This document shows positions 43,165 through 54,718 of a DNA stretch of 64,000 nt, piece by piece. The translations under genes were made by a program, and so were the position numbers. The DNA is taken from NCBI GenBank assembly GCA_030532225.1, contig JAUNLQ010000002.1, forward strand, positions 62,001-126,000, in the 5' to 3' direction. The first letter of the stretch is position 1. Each line of letters starts with the position of its first letter. The notes beneath the pieces were generated by a model. The model was not told where the DNA came from. It saw only the letters and a program-made list of their open reading frames with translations, and searched no databases. The stretch is from Bacillota bacterium (GTDB taxonomy: Bacteria > Bacillota > Clostridia > Tissierellales > Peptoniphilaceae).

Positions 43165-44935
43165 CTAGGACTCCTCCTTCTTCTATTAGTTTATCAAAGT
43201 CACTTTCAAGTTCTTTTCTTAATTCTTTTATTTGGTCAGCTGCTTGGTCATTGTTAATATATTTCATTCTTGCAATCTTTTCACGAATGTCTAGACCTGT
43301 AATTTCTCTCATATAGATCTTTGCATCTAAGGCCTTTAGACCCTTGTCATAGAAGTCCAAAATAGTTGCAAGCATTTCAGTTTGCTTGTCTATTGGACAG
43401 TAGGTGTCTACTTCGTGGAAAGAGTTTTGTTGCAAGAAGTCTTCTCTAATCATCTTAGTAACTTCTAGCTTAAGTTGGTCTTGGTCTGATAGAGAGTCTG
43501 CTCCAACTAATCTTACTATTTCTTGTAGGGCTGATTCGTCTTGAAGAAGCTGCATAGCCTTTATTCTGTTCTTAGAAAAATCGTCTCCTTGTAAGTCGTC
43601 AAAGTACTTGTCCATCTTGTCTTGGTATAGAGAATAAGACTCTATCCAGTTAATGGCTGGGAAGTGACGAGCATAGGATAGGGCATAATCTAGGCCCCAG
43701 AAAACTTTTACTATACGAAGAGTTGCTTGGGTAACTGGTTCTGAAAGGTCTCCACCTGGAGGTGAAACTGCCCCAATTGTAGTAAGGGCCCCTTCTCTTC
43801 CTTCTTTTCCAAGGGATACAACTCTACCAGCTCTTTCATAAAATTCTGCAGCTCTAGATGCTAGATAAGCAGGATAACCTTCATCACCAGGCATTTCTTC
43901 TAGACGTCCAGACATTTCTCTAAGGGCCTCTGCCCACCTAGATGTAGAGTCTGCGAAAAGGGCTACTGAATAACCCATGTCTCTAAAGTACTCTGCTATA
44001 GTAATACCAGTATAAATAGAAGCCTCTCTAGCTGCTACTGGCATATTTGATGTATTGGCAATTAGAACAGTTCTCTTCATTAGAGACTCTCCAGTTTGAG
44101 GGTCAATAAGTTCAGGGAACTCGTTTAGTACGTCTGTCATCTCGTTACCACGTTCACCACAGCCAACATAAATAACTATTTGGGCATCAGAATATTTGGC
44201 TAGCTGATGCTGAATTACTGTCTTACCAGAACCGAAAGGTCCAGGAATAGCTGCAGTTCCTCCCTTAGCAACTGGGAAGAAAGTATCAATAACCCTTTGG
44301 CCTGTAACTAAAGGCATCTTAGGGTCTAGCTTTCTAGCATAAGGTCTGCCCTTTCTTACTGGCCATTTGTGCATAAGTGAAAATTCTTCTTCTTTGCCAT
44401 CTTCATTTTCCAAAACATAAACTGTATCTTCAACTAGGTATTTGCCAGAGTTAATCTTTTTAATTTTTCCAGATTTTCCTGGTGGAACCATGATTTGGTG
44501 TTTTACTATTGTAGTTTCTTGAACAAAACCGACTATGTCACCTTGTTGAACATAATCGCCAACTGCTGCAGTTGCTTGGAAGTCCCAAGTTTTTGTTCTA
44601 TTTAAAGATGGAACAATAACTCCCCTGGTCAAGAAGTCACCAGCTTCTTTTCTTAGGTGTTCTAGGGGTCTTTGAATTCCATCAAACATACCTTCAATCA
44701 TACCAGGGCCTAGTTCTACTGACAGGGGCATACCTGTAGTATAAACTGGTTGTCCTGGTCCAATACCAGTTGTTTCTTCATAAACTTGAATAGAGGCCTT
44801 GTCACCTCTCATTTCAATTATTTCTCCAATAAGTCTGTCTTCTGAAACTTCTACAACGTCATAGACGTTGGCATCGCTCATTCCAACAGCTTCAACTAAA
44901 GGTCCTGAAACCTTTACAATTGTTCCTGTATTCAA
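43157..44935 (-). CDS. ntpA: V-type ATP synthase catalytic subunit A
   Basis: Catalytic subunit of the V1 head. The 592-residue protein has the Walker [18 protein letters not shown] at residue 232, the V-type-specific non-homologous insert before it (about 110-190), [32 protein letters not shown] and [17 protein letters not shown]. Together with subunits D and K it identifies a V/A-type rather than an F-type enzyme. Confidence 0.97.
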   Translation of the reverse strand: MNTGTIVKVSGPLVEAVGMSDANVYDVVEVSEDRLIGEIIEMRGDKASIQVYEETTGIGPGQPVYTTGMPLSVELGPGMIEGMFDGIQRPLEHLRKEAGDFLTRGVIVPSLNRTKTWDFQATAAVGDYVQQGDIVGFVQETTIVKHQIMVPPGKSGKIKKINSGKYLVEDTVYVLENEDGKEEEFSLMHKWPVRKGRPYARKLDPKMPLVTGQRVIDTFFPVAKGGTAAIPGPFGSGKTVIQHQLAKYSDAQIVIYVGCGERGNEMTDVLNEFPELIDPQTGESLMKRTVLIANTSNMPVAAREASIYTGITIAEYFRDMGYSVALFADSTSRWAEALREMSGRLEEMPGDEGYPAYLASRAAEFYERAGRVVSLGKEGREGALTTIGAVSPPGGDLSEPVTQATLRIVKVFWGLDYALSYARHFPAINWIESYSLYQDKMDKYFDDLQGDDFSKNRIKAMQLLQDESALQEIVRLVGADSLSDQDQLKLEVTKMIREDFLQQNSFHEVDTYCPIDKQTEMLATILDFYDKGLKALDAKIYMREITGLDIREKIARMKYINNDQAADQIKELRKELESDFDKLIEEGGVLDA

Positions 44936-44951
44936 TAATAGTCCTCACTTT

Positions 44952-45266
44952 CTATAAAATGTTCGAACCTAAGGCTTTTTCTACATTCTTGCCAATCCTG
45001 TCTAGACCTATGTTTAGGCTTCCATTGTTAGATGGAATCATAATTATAGCAGGATTAGGCTCATGGTCATAACGTCTAATTGTTTCCATTGACTTTTGGG
45101 CCATTTGTTCAGTAATAAAAATTACTCCATAGTTTTCCTTGGCTAGTCTTTCTATAGTCTTTCTAATTTCAATGTCCTCTTCAGGAATAAAAACATTTAA
45201 TCCTAAGGCCCTAAAACCTAGAACAGAGTCCTTGTCGCCAATAACAGCTATTTTTTGTTTATGCAA
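44952..45266 (-). CDS. ntpG: V-type ATP synthase subunit F
   Basis: Small rotor-axis subunit (called NtpG in Enterococcus, F in the general scheme). The 104-residue protein has the Rossmann-like pattern [21 protein letters not shown], then [13 protein letters not shown] and [13 protein letters not shown]. It overlaps subunit C by 8 bases. Confidence 0.93.
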   Translation of the reverse strand: MHKQKIAVIGDKDSVLGFRALGLNVFIPEEDIEIRKTIERLAKENYGVIFITEQMAQKSMETIRRYDHEPNPAIIMIPSNNGSLNIGLDRIGKNVEKALGSNIL

Positions 45267-46260
45267 TCAATTCACCTGTCCTTTCCCTAATTTGCTCAGG
45301 ACTTAACTTGTTTATTTTTCCAACAGCTATGGTCCTAATCATTTGGACTTCTCTTTCCTTGCGCAACATATATGAGTATAAGACTTCTGGTCCATAGGTA
45401 AACTTAGAACCATTTTTTGCATTTTCGTCAATATATTCAAAGGCCTTTTGTCTAATATGAAGGAGCTTGCCATCGTCCATAGTTTCTGCCAAGCCTTCTT
45501 CCAAGTACTTATAAATATCATAAGACTTGAAAACTTCAATTAAGTGCTCTGTATCTTCAAAATAATACTTAGCATAAAGGTCTGCAGGAATGTTGCCACC
45601 TTTTATCATAAAGTCAGAAACACAATTAACCCTATGATTTTGCTTCTTGCCTCTAATGGTCATGTTGACATTTTGGCTATCTATACGGTTTCTTACCATA
45701 AATTTAATATAGTCAGAACCTAGGTCTTCAGATAGCTTGCTCATATATTCATTGTGTCTAGTATCTAAGGTCATATCAAGTCTTTGAGGGTCCTTAGACT
45801 CTTCATATTCTTCTAGGGCAGCATTAATAGATTCTTTAAATCTAAATTCTTTAGTTGCCCTGCCATTTTCCTTTAAATCTTGTAAAAGATCAAAATACTT
45901 ATAATCTGTTATTTGTATTAGTAAATCTGTTAGGTCTTGTCCTAGCAAGTAGGATTTTATAATAACTTTTAAATTATGGAAAATATATTGAGATGCTAAA
46001 ATCTCTACAACTTCTTTGTCCTTGGACATTTTGTAGAAGTTTTTGTACATACTAGAAAGTTTGTCATTTAAAGCCTTATCAAATTTTGTTCTTTGGCCTA
46101 CTAAATCAGCCACATCAGCATAAGAAGTTTCAGAAAGAATTTTTTTAAAATCTTCTAGATTTTCAGAATCAATAAGTCTATTAAAGGTCTGACTATCTAA
46201 AAGCTTTTTTTCATAAACTCTGACTGTTACAGAATTTTGAATATAATCTTCTCTATTCAC
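45259..46260 (-). CDS. ntpC: V-type ATP synthase subunit C
   Basis: Funnel-shaped connector between the central shaft and the membrane ring. The 333-residue, all-helical sequence begins [21 protein letters not shown] and has three repeat-like segments, as in the family ([54 protein letters not shown]). It lies 15 bases after subunit E. Confidence 0.92.
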   Translation of the reverse strand: MNREDYIQNSVTVRVYEKKLLDSQTFNRLIDSENLEDFKKILSETSYADVADLVGQRTKFDKALNDKLSSMYKNFYKMSKDKEVVEILASQYIFHNLKVIIKSYLLGQDLTDLLIQITDYKYFDLLQDLKENGRATKEFRFKESINAALEEYEESKDPQRLDMTLDTRHNEYMSKLSEDLGSDYIKFMVRNRIDSQNVNMTIRGKKQNHRVNCVSDFMIKGGNIPADLYAKYYFEDTEHLIEVFKSYDIYKYLEEGLAETMDDGKLLHIRQKAFEYIDENAKNGSKFTYGPEVLYSYMLRKEREVQMIRTIAVGKINKLSPEQIRERTGELIA

Positions 46261-46275
46261 ATCTTACCTCCTATC

Positions 46276-46827
46276 TTATTTAAGCAAAAATTTTATAAGT
46301 TCAGGTCCGATTTCGTTTCTAGAGTCATTTAAAATATCATCATATTTAAAATTATATGCCATTTTCTCTTTTATTAAGACAAAACCATTTTCTACAAAAT
46401 TTTCTTGGTCTACTTTTACTTTTAGATTGGAATTTTTAACAGCTTCTAATCTGGATTTTTCTAATCTAATTACAAGCTCATCACTTCCAATACTTTCTAA
46501 GGCCTTTGAAACTTGGCCAATAAATTCTTCATCAGAAATACTATTTAGTCTATCTAAGGCTAAATCAAAAACTCTATCAATAAGTTTTTGTCTTTCCCTA
46601 AGTCTTTGGTCTCTAATTCTAATTTCTGCATTTTCACTAATTCTGGAAAATATGTTGTCAGCCTTTGACTTAGCACTAGAAAGTATTTTATTTTTTTCTA
46701 AATTTGCTTGATCAATAATTTCAGATCTTATAGCCTGGAGTTTTACTTCCTTGTCAGCATTTATAGCTGCAATTTTTTCTTCAGCTTCAGCCTGAATTTT
46801 ATTGGTTATATTATCAATATTTGACAT
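46276..46827 (-). CDS. ntpE: V-type ATP synthase subunit E
   Basis: Peripheral stalk subunit, paired with the G/H subunit. The first 100 residues are a heptad-rich helix (IQAEAEEKIAAINADKEVKLQ, RIRDQRLRERQKLIDRVFD), followed by a small globular domain that docks on the B subunit (LNSISDEEFIGQVSKAL). The 183-residue length and the position between K and C are standard. Confidence 0.88.
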   Translation of the reverse strand: MSNIDNITNKIQAEAEEKIAAINADKEVKLQAIRSEIIDQANLEKNKILSSAKSKADNIFSRISENAEIRIRDQRLRERQKLIDRVFDLALDRLNSISDEEFIGQVSKALESIGSDELVIRLEKSRLEAVKNSNLKVKVDQENFVENGFVLIKEKMAYNFKYDDILNDSRNEIGPELIKFLLK

Positions 46828-46840
46828 CTATACCAGTCCT

Positions 46841-49265
<2,425 letters not shown>

Positions 49266-49266
49266 A

Positions 49267-49578
49267 TCAAATCACTATCCTTTCTAAAACAAAGTCAACT
49301 GCATCTTTTAGTTGCTCATCTTTAAGACTCTTAATTTTTGTAAATTCTGCTTCACCTTCTCTAAGAAGTTTGTCTGATAGAGCTTCAGCTTCTGCCTTTC
49401 TTCTTTCAAGAAGGTCATCTGCTTCTTCCTTGGCCTTTTTTACTATGGCTTTGGCCTCTATTTCAGCATCTTCTCTAGCCTTTCTAAAAGAATCATTAGC
49501 CAACTTTTCTGCATCTTGAATTTGTCTTTCTAAATCATCTTCTAAATTTCTGATTTTCTTAATAGAATCAATAATCAA
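49267..49578 (-). CDS. V-type ATP synthase subunit G/H (peripheral stalk)
   Basis: A 103-residue, almost wholly helical coiled-coil protein (IRNLEDDLERQIQDAEKLAN, AIVKKAKEEADDLLERRKAE) matching the small stalk subunit that pairs with E. I chose the TTG at 49578 because GGGAGGTGA lies 4 bases upstream; a TTG five codons earlier overlaps that site. It is the first gene of the V-ATPase operon, whose order G-I-K-E-C-F-A-B-D is usual in Firmicutes. Confidence 0.85.
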   Translation of the reverse strand: MIIDSIKKIRNLEDDLERQIQDAEKLANDSFRKAREDAEIEAKAIVKKAKEEADDLLERRKAEAEALSDKLLREGEAEFTKIKSLKDEQLKDAVDFVLERIVI

Positions 49579-49630
49579 TGACTCACCTCCCAAAATAGAA
49601 AAAGTTTCTTAAACAATTATATAATTAAAA

Positions 49631-51016
49631 CTATAGACTGGAAAAAAACTCTTCAAGGCCCTGGTCTAAAGTTTCTAAGTTTAGATTGCCGAAACCAAAA
49701 AGGAACTTTCCTGAAGATTTCTTTATAGACTTGGAACTGTAATAGGCTGACATAGGATAAATCTCCAAGCCCTTTTTCTTACAGCTAGCTACAATTTCGT
49801 TATCTGTCTTATTAGTTTTAACTTCTACAACTATATGAATACCCGAATCTGCCCCAGAAATATCTAAAACCTGGTCATATTTTTCTAATTTTTCAATTAA
49901 ATCCTCTCTTTTTTTCTTATAATGTCTTCTCATCCTGTTTAGGTGTCTTTGGAAATAGCCATCTTTTAGAAACTTTGTCATAACAAGTTGGTTTACAACT
50001 GGAACTGAACAAATAAAAAATGGAAAATTAACCCTAAGCTCTTCCATAAGCTTGTCAGGAAGAATCATATAAGAAATTCTCATTGAAGGAGCAATTGACT
50101 TAGAAAAAGATCCCATATAGATTACCTTGTCATTAAGGTCAAACTTTTTTATAGGATCAATAGGCCTACCTACATAGCGAAATTCTGTATCATAATCGTC
50201 TTCTATAAGGTAGTTTTCTTCTTTAAGTGATGCCCACTTTAAAAGGTCCAATCTTTTAGATATTGGCATAATAGATCCTGTTGGAAACTGATGAGATGGG
50301 GTTATAGTTAAAATGTTGGCCTTAGACTTAATTAATTGGTCCAAAGAAATTCCATCATCTTCTAACTCTATAGGCTCATAGGAAAAACCCCTTGAAGAAA
50401 TCATATCTGGCAAAATATCATAGCCAGGATTTTCTACTGCGAAAATACTGTCCTTAGAAAAAATATAAAAAAGCATTTCATAAAGATATTCCATGCCAGA
50501 TGAGATTACAATGTTTTCTGCTTTAACATTTAGGGACCTGGAAATATTTAGATACTGGCTAAGAGCATTTCTAAAAACCAACTTGCCCTGAGGTTCAGAT
50601 TGGCCAATAATTTTTCTGCCTTCTTGGTCTATAACCTCTTTGTAAAGCTTGGAAAAAGTATAATAAGGAAACTTTTCTCTGTCTATTGAACTAGGAGAGA
50701 AATCATAAATAACCTTAGGGTCAGCTTCCTTTTTTTCTTCTATTTTAGTTTTTTCATCTTTAAAAGCCTGGGGATAGAAGTTATTTAATTGTTCAACAAA
50801 GTAACCAGATCTTTCTTTTGCTAAAATAAAACCTTCTTCTTCTAAAAGATAGTAGGCCTTTGAAATCGTATTCAAAGAAAGTCCAAGCTGGTCTGCCAAA
50901 TTTCTCTTAGAGGGCAGCCTGTCTCCACTATTGAAATGACCAGATACAATTTTTTCTTTAAAGTACTGGTAAATTTGTATATATAAGGCTGCTTGGGAAT
51001 CTTGCTTTACAATCAA
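49631..51016 (-). CDS. MocR/PdxR-type GntR regulator with aminotransferase domain
   Basis: A 461-residue transcription factor. An N-terminal GntR winged helix spans about 1-75 (YIQIYQYFKEKIVSGHFNSGDRLPSKRNLADQLGLS). A fold-type I aminotransferase domain follows from about residue 115, with the PLP-binding lysine in MGSFSKSIAPSMRISYM and the aspartate in LIEDDYDTEFRY. Such regulators often control vitamin B6 or amino-acid genes, but no pdx gene is near. It begins at a TTG with GGAG upstream. The V-ATPase operon starts 52 bases after its stop with no terminator between, so read-through is possible. Confidence 0.9.
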   Translation of the reverse strand: MIVKQDSQAALYIQIYQYFKEKIVSGHFNSGDRLPSKRNLADQLGLSLNTISKAYYLLEEEGFILAKERSGYFVEQLNNFYPQAFKDEKTKIEEKKEADPKVIYDFSPSSIDREKFPYYTFSKLYKEVIDQEGRKIIGQSEPQGKLVFRNALSQYLNISRSLNVKAENIVISSGMEYLYEMLFYIFSKDSIFAVENPGYDILPDMISSRGFSYEPIELEDDGISLDQLIKSKANILTITPSHQFPTGSIMPISKRLDLLKWASLKEENYLIEDDYDTEFRYVGRPIDPIKKFDLNDKVIYMGSFSKSIAPSMRISYMILPDKLMEELRVNFPFFICSVPVVNQLVMTKFLKDGYFQRHLNRMRRHYKKKREDLIEKLEKYDQVLDISGADSGIHIVVEVKTNKTDNEIVASCKKKGLEIYPMSAYYSSKSIKKSSGKFLFGFGNLNLETLDQGLEEFFSSL

Positions 51017-51152
51017 ATCATCAACTCCAAGTTATCATATAATAACATTTTATCATTTTTTTAATAATTTTACAATTAATGCTTACTTAAATTCCTGTTG
51101 TTTTCTACACTTTATTGATATTTTGCCCAAGTATTTTTCTCTTTGTAGGCAT

Positions 51153-51184
51153 AAAAAAAGACAAGTGAAAAATCACCTGTCTTG
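51153..51184 (-). terminator. Intrinsic terminator of ppiC
   Basis: On the minus strand AAGACAGGTGA...TCACTTGTCTT is followed by seven T, 20 bases after the stop. One G-T pair lies in the stem. Confidence 0.85.
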
Positions 51185-51204
51185 AAAATATTTTCGTCTA
51201 AATT

Positions 51205-51960
51205 TTATGCCTTTAGATTTTCTTCTATAATTTCTGGCTTGTAAACTTCATTTAGTTGGTCAATTTTTTCCAAATAAACTTGTTGTTGTTTTAGTCTAAG
51301 GGCTTCAGCTCTAACTTCCATATAAACGTCTTTTAGCTCAGTTGAGTCTTTAGAGTTTTTCTTGTTTAGTCTAATTAAATGGTAGCCAAATTGTGTTTGG
51401 ACTGGGTCAGAAATTTGTCCTTCTTCTAAGGCATAGGCTGCTTCTTCAAATTCTTTTACCATTTGTCCCCTACCAAATTCTCCTAAAGATCCACCTGCTT
51501 CTTTTGATGGACAAGTTGAGTATTCTTTGGCTGCTTCTTCAAAGGCCTTGCCAGCTTGGATTTCCTTTTTGATTTCTTGGGCCTTTTCCTCACTAGCAAC
51601 TAAGATGTGTGATGCATCTATAGTGTCTTTTGCAAATAGGTCCTTGTTTTCTTCAAATACTTTTTGGATTTCTTGGTCAGAAACTTCCACCTTGCCTATA
51701 ACCTTTGTGAAGGCATAGTTTTTTAATAAAGTTTCTTTTGTTTGTTCTAGAACTTGTTTAAATTCTTCTTCTTGGTCTAAGTTGTTGGCTTTAGCATCTA
51801 AAAGTAATAGTTCTTGGTTAACCATTTCTTTTATGATTGTTTTTATTCCGTCTTCTGATTGGAATTGAAGGGCAACTTGTGGACCAATTTCTTCAATAAA
51901 TTTTACTACATCGTCTTGAGTAATTTCCATGTCCTTAATTTTTGCTACTGTTTTGCTCAT
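51205..51960 (-). CDS. PpiC/SurA-type parvulin peptidyl-prolyl isomerase
   Basis: A 251-residue folding helper. The parvulin domain spans about 115-205 (IDASHILVASEEKAQEI, FEEAAKEYSTCPSKEAGGSLG, VQTQFGYHLIRLN). Helical SurA-like segments flank it. There is no signal peptide or lipobox, so unlike PrsA it appears cytoplasmic. AGGAGG lies 5 bases before the ATG and directly abuts the T tract of the cold-shock gene terminator, linking its expression to read-through from that gene. Confidence 0.9.
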   Translation of the reverse strand: MSKTVAKIKDMEITQDDVVKFIEEIGPQVALQFQSEDGIKTIIKEMVNQELLLLDAKANNLDQEEEFKQVLEQTKETLLKNYAFTKVIGKVEVSDQEIQKVFEENKDLFAKDTIDASHILVASEEKAQEIKKEIQAGKAFEEAAKEYSTCPSKEAGGSLGEFGRGQMVKEFEEAAYALEEGQISDPVQTQFGYHLIRLNKKNSKDSTELKDVYMEVRAEALRLKQQQVYLEKIDQLNEVYKPEIIEENLKA

Positions 51961-51972
51961 ATTTTCCTCCTA

Positions 51973-51998
51973 TAAAAAAACCTCTTAAATAAGAGGTC
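51973..51998 (-). terminator. Intercistronic terminator between csp and ppiC
   Basis: On the minus strand AAGACCTCTT-ATTT-AAGAGGTTTT is followed by a T run that runs straight into the AGGAGG of ppiC. No room remains for a promoter between it and ppiC. Confidence 0.8.
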
Positions 51999-52006
51999 TT
52001 TGTTTA

Positions 52007-52204
52007 TTAGATAATTTCAATATTTGCTGCTTGTGGTCCTTTTTCTCCATCAACTAAATCAAAGCTTACTTCTTGGTTTTCTTCAAGAGTTTTGAAACCT
52101 TCTTTGTTGATTTGTGAAAAGTGAGCAAATACGTCTGTACCTTCTTCACTTGTTATAAAGCCATAGCCTTTTTCTGGGCTAAACCATTTTACTTTTCCGT
52201 TCAT
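52007..52204 (-). CDS. csp: Cold-shock domain protein
   Basis: A 65-residue single-stranded nucleic acid chaperone. The RNP1 motif KGYGFIT and RNP2-like VFAHFSQI are intact, in [17 protein letters not shown] to AANIEII. I chose the ATG at 52204 with GGAGG 7 bases upstream; the 11-codon extension to 52237 does not match the family. About 170 bases of untranslated leader separate it from the thioesterase gene, consistent with the structured leaders known for cold-shock genes, but I cannot define its fold. Confidence 0.95.
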   Translation of the reverse strand: MNGKVKWFSPEKGYGFITSEEGTDVFAHFSQINKEGFKTLEENQEVSFDLVDGEKGPQAANIEII

Positions 52205-52374
52205 TCTTTTACCTCCGAAATTTTTTTGAATTAACAAGCTAAGTCTTGTTTCTTTAACCTACAATAATACGAAAAATCCCGATAAGTTTTATTTTAAAAG
52301 AATTCACTACCGTAATACTTGATTAAAGCTTCCCAATTATAATAACATTGCCAGGCTTAAGAATCAAGTTTTTT

Positions 52375-53106
52375 CTATTTTTTGCTGTTTTCTTCTTGGT
52401 CTTCTTGCCAAAGGCTTTTTGCATAAACTGCTCCTTGGCCATTTTTGTTGATTTGAAAATAGTAGTTTGGTCCTTGGTGTTTTTTTAGGATTTCAAGCTG
52501 GTCTTCTTGTAAGACTTGGTCCTTAAAATATATTTCAAATTCTCTTAGCTGCTTATTGTCTAGGTCTACCAGGTCTGTAAGCCATCTTATATAGGCTCCT
52601 GAGTGAACATGTTTGTTATAGTCCAGGTCAGATTTATAAATTGGCCAGCTTATACTTGTGTCATAGCTTTCTAGGTCCTTAAATTTTGTAAATTCAAGGT
52701 CTGTATCTAAGTCCATATTTTGGACCATGGCTTTTATTTCTTTTAAGGGTCTTATGACTTTCATTTTTTCCAAGTCTACTAAGAGCCAAATAAAGGAAGC
52801 TTCTATTAAGATTTTCCCGTCTTGGTCTGAAATATTTACTTGTCTATAGATTCTAAGCTTGTCTACTTTTGATACATAGGTAGATATTTTTATCTTAGTG
52901 TCTACTTGGGCTAGCTGGTGGATTTTTATCTTAACTTGATAAATCATCCAGGAAATATTTTTTTCTAGTAGGTCCTTAGTTGACAAGTCCAGGGCTTCTA
53001 CATGGAGGGTCCCTATGTTTATCATATAGTCAAAAAGGTAGCTTAGGGGAAGTTGTGAATTTATATCTCCCAAACAATATGGTAGTTTTATTTCTTCTTC
53101 AAACAT
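52375..53106 (-). CDS. Acyl-ACP thioesterase
   Basis: A 243-residue double hot-dog protein of the bacterial acyl-ACP thioesterase family, which releases free fatty acids from acyl carrier protein. The first hot-dog includes LPLSYLFDYMINIGTLHVE and NISWMIYQVKIKI. The second has YNKHVHSGAYIRWLTDLV, with the conserved Asn and His of the active site. It follows sdaAA by 32 bases and probably belongs to the same transcript, though the metabolic link to serine breakdown is not evident. Confidence 0.87.
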   Translation of the reverse strand: MFEEEIKLPYCLGDINSQLPLSYLFDYMINIGTLHVEALDLSTKDLLEKNISWMIYQVKIKIHQLAQVDTKIKISTYVSKVDKLRIYRQVNISDQDGKILIEASFIWLLVDLEKMKVIRPLKEIKAMVQNMDLDTDLEFTKFKDLESYDTSISWPIYKSDLDYNKHVHSGAYIRWLTDLVDLDNKQLREFEIYFKDQVLQEDQLEILKKHQGPNYYFQINKNGQGAVYAKSLWQEDQEENSKK

Positions 53107-53138
53107 CTTTGCTCTTTTTCTCCTTTTTAACTTTTATT

Positions 53139-54023
53139 TTATAGTTCTTCTGCTGCTGATAAGAATTTCTTCCTAATTTCCCTTCCTGTTTTAGTTCCAG
53201 CCAGGCCACCTAAACCTGTTTCTCTAAGGTTTATTGGTAATCTTTCTCCAACTTGGCCAACTGTTATGCACACTTCTTCAAAGGGAACAATAGATGTTAC
53301 TCCTGCTAGGGCCATGTCTGCTGAAATCATTGCATTTACAACTCCCATAGCATTTCTAAAGGTACATGGATATTCTACCAAACCTGCTATTGGGTCACAA
53401 ACTAGGCCTAGAACATGAATAAAGGCAAAGGAAGCTGCGTGGAATATTTGGTCCAAGTCTCCTCCAAATAAAAAGGTCAAGGCTCCTGCTGCCATTGCTG
53501 CTCCTGATCCTGTTTCTGCCTGACAGCCTCCTTCTGCTCCTGAGAAGGATCCATATCTTCCTATTACCTTGCCTACTCCTACTGCTACTAGAAGGGCATT
53601 TACTAATTCTTCGTCAGTAAAGTCTTTCTTTTTCTTGGCTGAAACTATAGCTGCTGGCAAAATTCCAGAAGATCCTGCTGTTGGACTGGCTACAATTTTT
53701 CCCATAGAGGCAGATAGCTCTAAGGTAGAAAAGGCATTGGCCATAGCCATGTTTATAAAGGGTCCTGTTATGGTTTCTTCATTCTTGGCATATTGTTTCA
53801 TTTTGTAAGCAAAGCCGTCTATCATTTTCATTTCTGTTACACTTGCTTGGTCTAAGTTAGATAGGGCTGATTCTTCCATAACATGAATCATGCCCTTTAA
53901 ATTTTTTCTAATTGTATGCTCGCTTAATTTTGAGGTTCTAAGTTCATCTTCCATTACTAATTCATAAAGATGGACATTTTTCTCCTGGCAAGCTTTTTTT
54001 ATTTCTTCTACAGTATTAAACAT
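53139..54023 (-). CDS. sdaAA: L-serine dehydratase, iron-sulfur type, alpha subunit
   Basis: Catalytic subunit that converts L-serine to pyruvate and ammonia with an oxygen-sensitive 4Fe-4S cluster. The 294-residue sequence has ASPTAGSSGILPAAIVSAKKK, EGGCQAETGSGAAMAAGAL, VCDPIAGLVEYPC and the C-terminal GLGGLAGTKTGREI. The cysteines in those motifs fit the cluster ligands. It begins 1 base after sdaAB. This is a typical energy-yielding enzyme of amino-acid-fermenting anaerobes. Confidence 0.96.
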   Translation of the reverse strand: MFNTVEEIKKACQEKNVHLYELVMEDELRTSKLSEHTIRKNLKGMIHVMEESALSNLDQASVTEMKMIDGFAYKMKQYAKNEETITGPFINMAMANAFSTLELSASMGKIVASPTAGSSGILPAAIVSAKKKKDFTDEELVNALLVAVGVGKVIGRYGSFSGAEGGCQAETGSGAAMAAGALTFLFGGDLDQIFHAASFAFIHVLGLVCDPIAGLVEYPCTFRNAMGVVNAMISADMALAGVTSIVPFEEVCITVGQVGERLPINLRETGLGGLAGTKTGREIRKKFLSAAEEL

Positions 54024-54024
54024 T

Positions 54025-54690
54025 TTAGGCCCCCATTATATATCTAGCAAAGGTAAATCTTTTGTCGTCAATTATTCTATTTATAATGTCATTGTCTACA
54101 ACTTCATTGGTTTCTACTATTAAAGTAACTAGGTCTTCGCTATTTTTTACTGTCTTAATAGATTCAATATTGTAGTTGCATAGGCTAAGTAAACCAGAAA
54201 CATTATGGATTACACCTTTTTGGTCTTGGTATTTTACTATTAGAGTTGGCCACATACCTGTGTAGGAGATTTCTACTCCGTCTATGTCTATTATTTCAAT
54301 GTTTCCTCCACCTATAGATGAGCCTATTATGGCTATGTCACTTTTGTCAGGGTACTTAAAGATGATTTTTACTGTATTAGGGTGCACCTTACCTAGATCT
54401 TCCCTAGTAAATTTATACTTTAGTCCTTCTTGGTCTGCTATTTCAAAAGAGTCTCTTATTCTCACATCATCTGTATCAAAACCCATGGCTCCAGCAAGTA
54501 GGGCCCTGTCAGTTCCATGGCCCTTGTAGGTTGCTGCAAAGGACCCATGTAATTGGAATTCTAACTCAGTAAAGCCAGGGTCAACAATTGCCCTGGCTGT
54601 TTTTGCTATTCTACAAGCTCCTGCAGTATGAGATGATGATGGACCAATCATAATAGGTCCAATAATATCAAAAATTTTATAATCTTTCAC
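54025..54690 (-). CDS. sdaAB: L-serine dehydratase, iron-sulfur type, beta subunit
   Basis: Partner of SdaAA. The N-terminal domain shows FDIIGPIMIGPSSSHTAGACRIA and LHGSFAATYKGHGTDRALL. The C-terminal ACT domain spans about 145-221 (LIVKYQDQKGVIHNVSGLLS, IESIKTVKNSEDLVTLIVE). The 221-residue length is normal. It starts at a GTG with GAAGGTGA upstream, 28 bases after the SLH protein gene, so it may be read from the SLH promoter. Confidence 0.95.
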   Translation of the reverse strand: MKDYKIFDIIGPIMIGPSSSHTAGACRIAKTARAIVDPGFTELEFQLHGSFAATYKGHGTDRALLAGAMGFDTDDVRIRDSFEIADQEGLKYKFTREDLGKVHPNTVKIIFKYPDKSDIAIIGSSIGGGNIEIIDIDGVEISYTGMWPTLIVKYQDQKGVIHNVSGLLSLCNYNIESIKTVKNSEDLVTLIVETNEVVDNDIINRIIDDKRFTFARYIMGA

Positions 54691-54718
54691 TTTTCACCTT
54701 CACATATCTTTGAATTTT

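Noticed and set aside
49594..49630. Dedicated V-ATPase promoter just upstream of the operon
   Set aside because: A TATAAT-like sequence exists but no acceptable -35, so I could not support a promoter call.
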